From: Deltaproteobacteria bacterium
GTDB taxonomy: Bacteria; Desulfobacterota; Desulfomonilia; UBA1062
Assembly (NCBI GenBank): GCA_003643935.1
Contig: QMLJ01000103.1
Span: 1-5,577 of the forward strand
Direction: 5' to 3'
DNA length: 5,577 bases
The position numbers were made by a program, and so were the translations under genes. Each line of letters opens with the position of its first letter. Position 1 is the first letter of the stretch. This document shows positions 1 to 5,577 of the stretch, piece after piece. The notes beneath the pieces were generated by a model. It was not told where the DNA came from and did not search any database. It worked only from the letters and a program-made list of their open reading frames with translations.

Positions 1-405
1 CCTGCAGTGGAGAAGGCATTTGGTACAGCGAGATATGTACTTTTCTATATTACCGCGGTTTTCGTATCCTTTTATACGTATTGCCTAGTTCACCCAGAAA
101 CTCACATACCTATTATCGGCGCATCCGGGGCCATAGCCGCTGTCATGGGTGCCTACCTAATATTCTACCCTAGAGCAAGGATAGTCACTATTGTCCCCAT
201 TATCTTCTTCATTGAGATCATAGAGGTGCCAGCTGTCTTTTTCATGCTCGGCTGGTTTATACTCCAGTGGGCAAACGGATGTGCAAGGATAGAAAATACA
301 ACCCACATAGCATGGTGGTCACATATTGGTGGCTTCACCATTGGCCTCATCTTCAGTGCAAGATATAAATGGTACACAAGGCATAGTTCCGCTCACAAGA
401 GATAA
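1..405 (+). CDS. Rhomboid-family intramembrane serine protease, 5'-truncated
   Basis: This is the C-terminal 134 codons of a gene whose frame is open back to base 1; the GTG at 7 is only an internal Val, so the true start lies upstream of the window. Rhomboids cleave transmembrane substrates inside the lipid bilayer with a Ser-His dyad. The Ser motif GASG is visible, with the likely nucleophile Ser at codon 124-126, followed by a small-residue helix. The His motif is SHIGG, with the likely catalytic His at 322-324, followed by a glycine-containing last helix. Between them are hydrophobic segments with the family-typical pattern YPRARIVTIVPI and a WFILQW helix. The tail is short and basic and ends at TAA 403-405. 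Both catalytic residues are present, so the enzyme is probably active. Its substrate cannot be inferred. The 96-nt gap to the next gene leaves open whether they are co-transcribed. The missing N-terminal part includes the first transmembrane helices. Confidence 0.88.
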   Translation, partial: PAVEKAFGTARYVLFYITAVFVSFYTYCLVHPETHIPIIGASGAIAAVMGAYLIFYPRARIVTIVPIIFFIEIIEVPAVFFMLGWFILQWANGCARIENTTHIAWWSHIGGFTIGLIFSARYKWYTRHSSAHKR

Positions 406-450
406 ATGTAAAGCTTAACAGCCCAAGTTCCGATAGTAACACTATGTGGA

Positions 451-478
451 TTGTAAGGAGAACTTCTGGTACTATAGA
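451..478 (+). promoter_or_regulatory. Weak candidate sigma-70 promoter before the ftsB-pil operon
   Basis: TTGTAA (451-456) and TATAGA (473-478) are separated by 16 nt; each matches the consensus at four of six positions. It lies in the only non-coding gap (406-501) upstream of the operon, and no rho-independent terminator is visible after the rhomboid gene. The operon could therefore equally be transcribed from further upstream. A small inverted repeat, ATAGT-AAC-ACTAT, sits at 433-445 just before it. This is a weak call by eye. Confidence 0.2.
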
Positions 479-501
479 AACGAGGTTAGGGAAATCTCTA
501 T

Positions 502-789
502 ATGGATATATCACGAGTAATCGGAATTGGGATTATCACTATTATCCTTTTGTTCATGGTCTTTACCGTACCTGGAGAAAAGGGTCTCGTGAATACCTAT
601 CATCTACATCAGCAACTATTGAAACTGCAAGAAAAGAACATGTTGTTACAAGAAGAGAACGAACGACTTGCGATAAAGGCATCATTATTGAAGAAGGACA
701 AGCCTTATATAGAACATACAATCATGAAGGAATTGAACATGGTAAGGCCCGGGGACATTGTCATTATTTTCAAACAAAGGAAGAAATGA
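502..789 (+). CDS. ftsB: FtsB/DivIC-like septum formation initiator family protein
   Basis: A 95-residue bitopic membrane protein, close to the usual size of FtsB (about 100 aa). Residues 6-22 form one hydrophobic transmembrane helix after a very short N-terminus. Residues about 30-66 are a heptad-like, Glu/Leu/Lys-rich coiled coil. The C-terminal block, residues about 69-91 (PYIEH..MKELNMVRPGDIVIIF), is the family hallmark. In known systems FtsB/DivIC pairs with FtsL and FtsQ/DivIB to activate septal peptidoglycan synthesis. The ATG at 502 is the only practical start because an in-frame TAG lies at 487-489; the ribosome binding site is modest (AGGG 488-491, 10 nt upstream). The stop is 15 nt before pilM, so it probably shares an mRNA with the pilus genes. 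It could be the cell's main FtsB or a paralogue serving the pilus machine; sequence alone cannot separate these. An open frame at 444-815 overlapping it has no family features. Confidence 0.82.
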   Translation: MDISRVIGIGIITIILLFMVFTVPGEKGLVNTYHLHQQLLKLQEKNMLLQEENERLAIKASLLKKDKPYIEHTIMKELNMVRPGDIVIIFKQRKK

Positions 790-804
790 CCACGGAGTTA
801 GAGT

Positions 805-1863
805 ATGCTATTTAAAGAAAGGAATCTCCTAGGCGTAGACATAGGTTCTCATTCCATCAAGATAGTTGACATAACCAAGACTAGGGGCAGGTATGTACTT
901 AAATCTATGGGACTCGGGATGATCCCTTCTGAATGTATAGTCGACAAGGACATCATGGACTCAGAAACAGTCGTAGAGACCATTAGGAACTTAAGAGACA
1001 ATCTCAAGATTCGATCAAGAAACGCAGCCACCGCCATATCCGGTCATTCCGTTATTGTAAAAAAAGCGGAACTTCCGCTTATGTCACCGTCAGAGCTGGA
1101 ACAGACCCTACAGATAGAGGCCGAGCAATACATACCCTTTGATATAAACGATGTATACATAGACTTCTTCATCCTGGGTGAAAGCCTGGAGCGTTCCGAC
1201 ATGATGGATGTACTATTCGTGGCATCGAAAAAAGAGATGGTTGACGATTATGCCTCTGCCCTCCGCAATGCAGGGCTTAAACCGATGGTAGTAGACGTAG
1301 ATGTATTTGCCCTCGAGACCATGTACCAGGCCAACTATGCTGAAGCACCTGAAACCATAGTAGCTCTCGTTGATATAGGGGCATCCATGATAAACATAAA
1401 TATAATTAAGGACGGCATATCCATATTCGCCAGGGATATCTCAATGGGGGGAAGACAACTTACAGAACGTATACAAAGAGAATTCGGTGTCAGCTATGAA
1501 AGGGCAGAAAACATAAAGGCAGGCTCGGATGTTGGTGGTATTGACCTAGAAAGGATAAATTACATATTCAAGATGGCAGCAGAGACATATGTTCAAGAAA
1601 TCCGTAGAACCCTGGATTTCTTTCTTTCCACAATGGTAAACGAAAATATAGAGCGTATATATCTAAGCGGCGGATCTGCCAGGCTCCCCGGGTTATCATC
1701 TGCCTTGGAAAAACAGGTAGAGGTGCCTGTTGAGATGATTAATCCGTTCAACAATATCTACTGGGATGAAAAATCTTTTGACCCCAAATACATGGCTCAG
1801 ATAGCCCCACAGATGGCGGTGGCAATTGGCCTTGCATTAAGGAGGGCCGAGTACAAATGGTGA
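805..1863 (+). CDS. pilM: Type IV pilus assembly protein PilM (actin-like ATPase fold)
   Basis: A 352-residue cytoplasmic protein of the FtsA/actin-like superfamily, full length for PilM. The nucleotide-binding motifs are in order: phosphate-1 GVDIGSHSIKI at 10-20, phosphate-2 VDIGAS at 189-194, and the adenosine motif YLSGGSARLPG at 286-296. The block QIEAEQYIPFDINDVYIDF at about 103-121 is characteristic of PilM. Known homologues bind the cytoplasmic N-terminus of PilN and link the inner-membrane subcomplex to the pilus motors. There is no transmembrane segment. The ATG at 805 is supported by GGAG at 794-797, 7 nt upstream. The end overlaps pilN by 7 nt, which implies translational coupling. 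Nothing looks damaged or missing. Confidence 0.96.
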   Translation: MLFKERNLLGVDIGSHSIKIVDITKTRGRYVLKSMGLGMIPSECIVDKDIMDSETVVETIRNLRDNLKIRSRNAATAISGHSVIVKKAELPLMSPSELEQTLQIEAEQYIPFDINDVYIDFFILGESLERSDMMDVLFVASKKEMVDDYASALRNAGLKPMVVDVDVFALETMYQANYAEAPETIVALVDIGASMININIIKDGISIFARDISMGGRQLTERIQREFGVSYERAENIKAGSDVGGIDLERINYIFKMAAETYVQEIRRTLDFFLSTMVNENIERIYLSGGSARLPGLSSALEKQVEVPVEMINPFNNIYWDEKSFDPKYMAQIAPQMAVAIGLALRRAEYKW

Positions 1864-2390
1864 GCATAAACCTTCTTCCGATAAAAGCAGAACTCAAGCG
1901 TAAGGCACTGATTGAGCACGTAGTATTCCTTGTGCTTACAGTGATCCTCCTTATTATCGGGGTTACCTTTGTCCAGAGTTCTGTTCGCCAGAGAAAAGAG
2001 GCAATACAGCAGGAAATAGTCTCGACCAAGCTAGAAATAAAGAAGCTAACGGCCATTGCCGGGCAGATAGAGGCCTTCAAGAAACACCGCCAGGAACTTG
2101 AAACCAAGTTGGGTATAATCAAGAACCTTAAGAAGAAGAAGGTAGGACCTGTAGAGATACTCGACCAGTTAAGATTGGTTATACCTGAAAAGGCGTGGCT
2201 CACGTCTCTGAATAACACAGGATCTTCCCTTGTTCTACATGGTGTTGCCATAGACAATCCAACTATAGCCCAATTCATGAAGAGCCTGGAGATATCGCCC
2301 TACTTCAGTAACGTTGTACTGGTGTATACCCAGCAGGCAAGCAACAGGCATAAGTTCGTAATCAACTGCAAGGTAAAAATACCCTCTTGA
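1857..2390 (+). CDS. pilN: Type IV pilus assembly protein PilN
   Basis: A 177-residue bitopic inner-membrane protein. The cytoplasmic N-terminus carries INLLP at 4-8, the conserved peptide that docks into PilM. A transmembrane helix spans about 20-39, followed by a Lys/Glu-rich coiled coil at about 43-95. The periplasmic ferredoxin-like domain, about 98-177, starts with the family-typical VEILDQLRLVIPEKAWLTSL stretch. It is expected to pair with PilO. A strong ribosome binding site, AAGGAGG (1839-1845), lies inside the end of pilM, 11 nt before the ATG. A GTG immediately follows (1860), so initiation could fall on either codon with one residue of difference. The start overlaps the pilM stop within ATGGTGA. 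Length is near the usual 180-200 aa. Confidence 0.95.
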   Translation: MVSINLLPIKAELKRKALIEHVVFLVLTVILLIIGVTFVQSSVRQRKEAIQQEIVSTKLEIKKLTAIAGQIEAFKKHRQELETKLGIIKNLKKKKVGPVEILDQLRLVIPEKAWLTSLNNTGSSLVLHGVAIDNPTIAQFMKSLEISPYFSNVVLVYTQQASNRHKFVINCKVKIPS

Positions 2391-2398
2391 GGTGAAAG

Positions 2399-2980
2399 AT
2401 GAACTTTGGGGATAAAATCTTAAGATTAAGCCCAGGTGTAAAGTTGATTATACTTGTAGCAATACTGGCAAGTGTATTGGGCATATATTGGCAATTTTTC
2501 TACAGGCCCCTAGTCGCGGAAATAAACAACATGGAGCCTAAACTTGCGAGGCTCAGGGCCGAGTTATCTACAAAGAGGGAGATTATAAAGGAAAAACCTA
2601 GATACGAGGCTGAATTAAAAGAAACCAGGCAAAAGCTTTTATTGGCCCTCAAGCAGCTACCTGATAAGAGCGAGATACCTGCCCTACTAGAGAATGTATC
2701 AGCGCTGGGAAAGGCATCAGGACTGGAGTTCATTCTCTTCAGACCAAAGAAAGAGGTGCCTAAGAACTTCTATGCCGAGATACCTGTTGATATAAAGGTG
2801 CAGGGCAGGTATTCGGACATCTTGAATTTCTTTTACAAGGTATCCAAGATGCCAAGGATTGTGAACATATCCAATATCGTTATGTCTTCACCTAGAAAAA
2901 CTTCAGGTGGTGGAATAATCCTCACAACCACCTGCAATGCCACTACCTATAAATTCATAGAAGGGGCAAAAAAAAAATGA
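2399..2980 (+). CDS. pilO: Type IV pilus assembly protein PilO
   Basis: A 193-residue bitopic inner-membrane protein, structurally a paralogue of PilN and its partner. It has a short cytoplasmic N-terminus, a transmembrane helix at about 14-34, a charged coiled coil at about 40-87, and a periplasmic ferredoxin-like domain. That domain is marked by LPDKSEIPALLENVSALGK (87-105) and by the YAEIPVDIKVQGRYSDILNF segment (125-144), both typical of PilO. The ribosome binding site GAGGTGA (2389-2395) uses the last two bases of the pilN stop codon, so the two genes are tightly coupled. The gene ends in a run of ten A residues (2968-2977) encoding the terminal lysines, and its TGA overlaps the pilP start as ATGA. 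In the assembled machine it helps set PilM/PilN and PilP positions during pilus extension and retraction. Confidence 0.95.
   Translation: MNFGDKILRLSPGVKLIILVAILASVLGIYWQFFYRPLVAEINNMEPKLARLRAELSTKREIIKEKPRYEAELKETRQKLLLALKQLPDKSEIPALLENVSALGKASGLEFILFRPKKEVPKNFYAEIPVDIKVQGRYSDILNFFYKVSKMPRIVNISNIVMSSPRKTSGGGIILTTTCNATTYKFIEGAKKK
2961..2980 (+). other. pilO/pilP junction: ribosome site, A10 tract and ATGA overlap
   Basis: AAGGGG (2961-2966) is followed by C, ten consecutive A bases (2968-2977) and then TGA. The pilP ATG is 2977-2979 and the pilO TGA is 2978-2980. The simple reading is stop-start translational coupling with AAGGGG as the pilP ribosome binding site, 10 nt from the ATG. The same layout (Shine-Dalgarno-like element, slippery A run, immediate stop) also permits -1 ribosomal or transcriptional slippage; see findings. 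Confidence 0.6.
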
Positions 2981-3504
2981 AAATACCCATATATATAGCC
3001 GCCTTTGTATTGCTCGGACTACTGAGCGGATGCTCAGGTAATTCGAGCAGCACATCACACGTGATATACACGCATAAAAGATTCATACATCATAACAAAC
3101 CCAAGGTTGTAAAACCTGTATTCAGAGAAAACAAGGAGAGCAGTCATCAATACGTACTCAAAGGCGTGCGAGATCCATTCAAGCCTTTTGAACTCAAAGC
3201 AGAGTCAAAAGTCGCGTCAGAGAAAACCAAAAAGAAGATTATAGATCCCTTGCAGAGGCTGTCACTTTCCCAGATAAAATTGGTAGGGATAATCTGGGGT
3301 GCAAAGAAACGTGCCCTGATCGAGGATACATCAGGCATGGGTTACATAATAAAGAAAGGTACATTACTCGGAGAGAACTCTGGCGTTGTGACACATATAT
3401 CTCCTGACGGGATTACCATAGAACAACATTTCAAGGACTATATGGGAAGGATAAATACAAGAGAAGTGGTGCTGAGGTTAAGGAAAGAAGAGGGGGAAAT
3501 GTGA
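2977..3504 (+). CDS. pilP: Type IV pilus assembly lipoprotein PilP
   Basis: A 175-residue periplasmic lipoprotein. The signal peptide (MK, then a hydrophobic stretch at 3-16) ends in the lipobox LSGC with Cys19 as the lipidated residue. Ser at +2 suggests no strict inner-membrane retention by the Asp rule, although PilP is normally anchored at the inner membrane. Residues 20-60 form a flexible Ser/His/Lys-rich linker. RDPF at 65-68 and DPLQRLSLSQIKLVGII at about 90-106 are PilP signatures and lead into the C-terminal beta-sandwich domain (about 95-170, with GYIIKKGTLLGENSG at 122-136). That domain is known to contact the N0 region of PilQ, and the N-terminal linker contacts PilN/PilO. The ATG at 2977 overlaps the pilO stop. 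The gene ends one base before pilQ starts. Confidence 0.93.
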   Translation: MKIPIYIAAFVLLGLLSGCSGNSSSTSHVIYTHKRFIHHNKPKVVKPVFRENKESSHQYVLKGVRDPFKPFELKAESKVASEKTKKKIIDPLQRLSLSQIKLVGIIWGAKKRALIEDTSGMGYIIKKGTLLGENSGVVTHISPDGITIEQHFKDYMGRINTREVVLRLRKEEGEM

Positions 3505-3505
3505 C

Positions 3506-5353
3506 ATGAAACGCAGGATATTACTAACCTTACTTGTATGCTCAATAGCCTTGCCTAGCTATGGGGCAAGAATAAAAAGCGTAAATTTCATCAACCTTGG
3601 CAGCAAATCCCGTATACAGATTGGCGTGACCGGAAAGGTAACATATGATGTGGAGCTTAAGGGTAACAACGTCTTTCTGCGCCTTATGAATACACATATT
3701 GCAAGAAACCTAGCGCGCCCCTACATAACAAAAGACTTCATAACACCTATAGACCATTTCATTCCACTACAAGTAGGCAACGACGTGCTGTTTAAGATAT
3801 ACATGAAAGAGATGTCACCGTATCTTGTCTCACAGGACAAGGACATAGTATTCATGGATTTTGATATACCCAAAGATATCAGAAAAGCCAAACCCGAAGC
3901 AAAAACACCTTTGAAATCGTTACAAAAAAAACCGATGAAAAAGATAGAAAGACCAGGGAAAAATCTGGCAAATACATCCAAGGCCAGAAATTCACTTGTT
4001 ATGGCAAAGGCATCCACACTCTCCTCTTCAGTTGTAGCAACAGAGAAGAAAGCTAAATATACAGGGAAAAAGATATCTCTCGACCTGCAGAACGCAGATA
4101 TACATAATGTACTCAGGATAATAGCGGATGTAAGCGGGCTAAATATAGTAACGTCTGATGACGTTAAAGGAAGGATTACGCTCAGGTTAAAGAATGTGCC
4201 ATGGGACCAAGTGCTTGACGTGGTACTTGCGAGCAAAGACCTGGGCAAAATGCAGATAGGTAATGTCGTAAGAATAGCCCCGGCAGATAAGATCAAGGCC
4301 GCTGAGCAAAGAGAACTCGAATCTATAAAGACCAAGGAAAAACTCGAACCCCTCATAACCTCTATAATACCTGTAAACTTTGCAAAGGCGTCCGATATTG
4401 CGAAGACAGTAAAAGGCAAAAATCTATCCATGATATCAAAGAGGGGAAGCATAACAGCTGAGGATAGGACAAACGTCCTCATAGTAAAGGACATAAAAAA
4501 GAACGTGGATGCAGTCTATGCAATGGTAAAACGCCTAGACAAGCCAACGCCACAGGTCCTTATCGAGGCTAGGATAGTACAGGCAGACAATGACTGGGTC
4601 AGGGGTCTTGGTGTGCAATGGGGAGGCGCTTTCAGAAACCAGTCATCAAAGTACAGTTTCGGTCTTTCCGGTATCACAACCGATGATGCCAGGAACTTGT
4701 TCAATACAACTAGCTCCACCTACTCAAGCGAGCCATTATTTTCAACAACCGTGGTTCCCTCACCCTCCTTTGCGGTCAATTTCCCCATGAACCAGGCAGC
4801 CGGATTCGGTATAACTTTCGGTAGACTCGGCAACAGCATGCTGAACCTTGATCTCAGGCTAGACATCGGGGAAACCACAGGACGCACCCATGTTATAGCG
4901 AGGCCCAGGGTGGTGACACTCGACAACAAGAAGGCCATAATTAAGCAGGGCGAGAAATATCCGTACATAGTGAGAAACCAGGAGGGAGAGCTTTCAACAG
5001 AACTCAAGGACATGGAACTAGTGTTAGAGGTAACGCCACGGGTAGCCTTTGACAAGAGCGTGGACATGGAGATATCAGTGAGAAGAAACGCCATAGGTGC
5101 ATATACAAACTCACTGGGCGATCCTAGTATAGCATCAAGGGAGGCACAGACCGAGGTACTTGTAAAGAATGGAGAGACAAGCGTCATAGGCGGAATAATA
5201 GAAAACGTTGTACAGAAAAATGAAAACAGGGTCCCAGGACTCTGGAGATTGCCCATTATAGGTTACCTGTTCAAAGGCAAGAAAGACGAGATACAGAAAA
5301 AGGAATTACTGATATTCATAACACCTCATGTGATAGAACCGATAAATCTATAA
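3506..5353 (+). CDS. pilQ: Type IV pilus secretin PilQ
   Basis: A 615-residue outer-membrane secretin, the multimeric channel for the pilus. A Sec signal peptide covers about 1-21 (MKRR plus hydrophobic core, SYGA near the cleavage site). One AMIN domain, likely peptidoglycan-binding, covers about 22-120. Residues 121-187 are a Lys/Ser/Ala-rich, probably unstructured linker. An N0/STN domain lies at about 187-258 (SLDLQNADIHNVLRIIADVS), and an N1 secretin_N domain at about 283-346 (SIIPVNFAKASDIAK). The secretin barrel, about 350-611, contains VLIEARIVQ, AQTEVLVKNGETSVIGGI and the VPGLWRLPIIGYLFKG signature, and ends in LLIFITPHVI. It is shorter than many PilQ proteins (700-900 aa) because only one AMIN domain is visible. 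The ATG at 3506 has AGGGGG at 3491-3496, 9 nt upstream and within the pilP end. An A8 run (3924-3931) falls in the linker. The gene is intact and the last of the operon. Confidence 0.97.
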   Translation: MKRRILLTLLVCSIALPSYGARIKSVNFINLGSKSRIQIGVTGKVTYDVELKGNNVFLRLMNTHIARNLARPYITKDFITPIDHFIPLQVGNDVLFKIYMKEMSPYLVSQDKDIVFMDFDIPKDIRKAKPEAKTPLKSLQKKPMKKIERPGKNLANTSKARNSLVMAKASTLSSSVVATEKKAKYTGKKISLDLQNADIHNVLRIIADVSGLNIVTSDDVKGRITLRLKNVPWDQVLDVVLASKDLGKMQIGNVVRIAPADKIKAAEQRELESIKTKEKLEPLITSIIPVNFAKASDIAKTVKGKNLSMISKRGSITAEDRTNVLIVKDIKKNVDAVYAMVKRLDKPTPQVLIEARIVQADNDWVRGLGVQWGGAFRNQSSKYSFGLSGITTDDARNLFNTTSSTYSSEPLFSTTVVPSPSFAVNFPMNQAAGFGITFGRLGNSMLNLDLRLDIGETTGRTHVIARPRVVTLDNKKAIIKQGEKYPYIVRNQEGELSTELKDMELVLEVTPRVAFDKSVDMEISVRRNAIGAYTNSLGDPSIASREAQTEVLVKNGETSVIGGIIENVVQKNENRVPGLWRLPIIGYLFKGKKDEIQKKELLIFITPHVIEPINL

Positions 5354-5383
5354 AAAACGTGTAGCGTAAATTTGCTAAAACAT

Positions 5384-5444
5384 GGTCATCTTCATAAGCC
5401 TTCCATGAGGCATCAGCTCCATCATGAAAGGAGTGAAGATGGCC
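5384..5444 (+). terminator. Long imperfect hairpin after pilQ, possible terminator
   Basis: The outer stem pairs 5384-5394 with 5434-5444: 11 pairs including one G-U. After an asymmetric internal loop (5395-5398 opposite 5432-5433), an inner stem pairs 5399-5408 with 5422-5431 with one C-A mismatch (5403/5427). The apical loop is 5409-5421. The stretch that follows, TTCTTT (5445-5450), is only moderately U-rich, so rho-independent termination of the pil operon is plausible but not strong. The structure also covers AAAGGAG and an ATG that would start a small ORF, so a translational control role is an alternative. Pairing was worked out by eye. Confidence 0.5.
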
Positions 5445-5540
5445 TTCTTTCACTTACTGTCTTCTTATATTAAGCCCTTAATACTATCATGCATTAAATC
5501 TACATTGACATGTAAAGAACATACCTACTATTATGATTAA
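5439..5540 (+). CDS. Possible 33-aa small ORF (unrecognised)
   Basis: An ATG at 5439 is preceded by AAAGGAG (5427-5433) with a 5-nt spacer, one of the best ribosome binding sites in the window. The frame runs 33 codons to TAA 5538-5540. The predicted peptide starts MAFFHLLSSYIKPLIL and is hydrophobic in its first half, then richer in polar residues with two Cys and a YYY near the end. It matches no family I recognise. The ribosome binding site and start codon lie inside the 3' half of the hairpin at 5384-5444. The distal part overlaps the promoter at 5505-5534, which argues for chance. It could be a small membrane peptide, a leader peptide, or not a gene at all. Confidence 0.2.
   Translation: MAFFHLLSSYIKPLILSCIKSTLTCKEHTYYYD
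5505..5534 (+). promoter_or_regulatory. Near-consensus sigma-70 promoter for the gene at 5557
   Basis: A perfect -35 box TTGACA (5505-5510) is followed after 18 nt by TATTAT (5529-5534), which matches five of six bases of the -10 consensus. Transcription would start near 5541, giving a leader of only about 16 nt that contains the ribosome binding site GAGG (5545-5548). An alternative -10, TACTAT (5526-5531), has a less favourable 15-nt spacer. The placement indicates that the next gene is transcribed independently of the pil operon. No operator-like repeat is obvious around it. Confidence 0.65.
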
Positions 5541-5556
5541 CAGAGAGGGAAGACAA

Positions 5557-5577
5557 ATGGCAAAAGAGACTAGAAAG
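5557..5577 (+). CDS. Start of a downstream gene, truncated by the window end
   Basis: ATG at 5557 opens a frame reading MAKETRK up to the last base. It is supported by GAGGGAAG (5545-5552), with GAGG ending 8 nt before the ATG, and by the strong promoter immediately upstream. Seven residues are too few to identify the product; the start is merely Lys/Arg-rich and polar, not a signal peptide. Genes after pilQ in many genomes are aroK/aroB, but nothing here supports that assignment. Confidence 0.6.

Noticed and set aside
433..445. Small inverted repeat ATAGT-AAC-ACTAT upstream of the FtsB-like gene
   Set aside because: Only five AT-rich pairs with no extension; too short to claim an operator or terminator.
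455..460. AAGGAG, a good ribosome binding site sequence upstream of the FtsB-like gene
   Set aside because: No ATG or GTG start follows at a workable distance, and the CTG at 466 hits an in-frame TAG at 475; it appears to be an orphan match.
444..815. A 123-codon open frame on the plus strand covering the whole FtsB-like gene
   Set aside because: The competing 502-789 frame has a clear family signature. The 444 frame gives a composition with no recognisable motif, has no ribosome binding site upstream of its ATG, and runs into the start of pilM.
1748..2278. A 176-codon minus-strand open frame across the pilM/pilN junction
   Set aside because: It is antisense to two well-supported genes and has no domain signature.
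3721..4494. A 257-codon minus-strand open frame inside pilQ
   Set aside because: It lies wholly antisense to the N-terminal and N0/N1 domains of PilQ. Its Ser/Phe/Ile-rich composition is what the complement of Lys/Glu/Asp-rich codons gives, and no promoter or ribosome binding site stands out.
4720..5256. A 178-codon minus-strand open frame inside pilQ
   Set aside because: It is antisense to the conserved secretin barrel, with no independent motif; it is a by-product of codon use.
1..5577. Search for CRISPR repeats, tRNA or rRNA genes, insertion sequences and attachment sites
   Set aside because: No spaced direct repeats, cloverleaf-like segment, transposase frame or terminal inverted repeats were seen by eye; nearly the whole window is accounted for by pilus and membrane protein genes.

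Overview
The window is a 5.6 kb plus-strand stretch of a bacterial chromosome. It carries the complete type IV pilus alignment-complex operon pilM-pilN-pilO-pilP-pilQ. Upstream lie the 3' end of a rhomboid-type intramembrane protease gene and a small FtsB/DivIC-like gene. A PilQ secretin and a PilP lipoprotein require an outer membrane, so the host is a diderm. Frequent ATA (Ile) and AGG/AGA (Arg) codons, with moderate GC by eye, fit a Desulfobacterota/Thermodesulfobacteriota- or Nitrospirota-like lineage. That placement is an impression from codon use and gene order, not a demonstrated assignment.

Layout: 1-405, rhomboid protease cut off at its 5' end. 406-501, a gap with at most a weak promoter. 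502-789, FtsB/DivIC-like protein. 805-1863 pilM, 1857-2390 pilN, 2399-2980 pilO, 2977-3504 pilP and 3506-5353 pilQ are packed with overlaps or gaps of 1-15 nt, as expected for one translationally coupled mRNA. 5354-5556 is intergenic. It holds a long imperfect hairpin (5384-5444), a possible 33-codon small ORF whose ribosome binding site and start codon lie in that hairpin, and a near-consensus sigma-70 promoter (5505-5534). At 5557 a new gene begins and is cut after seven codons.

How the genes work together (family knowledge): PilM is a cytoplasmic actin-like ATPase-fold protein that binds the N-terminal INLLP motif of PilN. PilN and PilO are paired inner-membrane proteins with periplasmic coiled coils and ferredoxin-like domains. 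PilP is a lipoprotein that bridges PilN/PilO to the N-terminal domains of PilQ. PilQ is the outer-membrane secretin channel through which the pilus passes. No motor ATPase, pilin or PilC platform gene is in the window.

I see no wholly new system. The points most worth a second look are: (a) the hairpin after pilQ, which could be a terminator or could mask a small ORF's translation start; (b) a ten-A run exactly at the pilO/pilP junction, where a -1 shift or an extra A in the mRNA would fuse the two proteins; (c) a division-type FtsB/DivIC protein leading a pilus operon.
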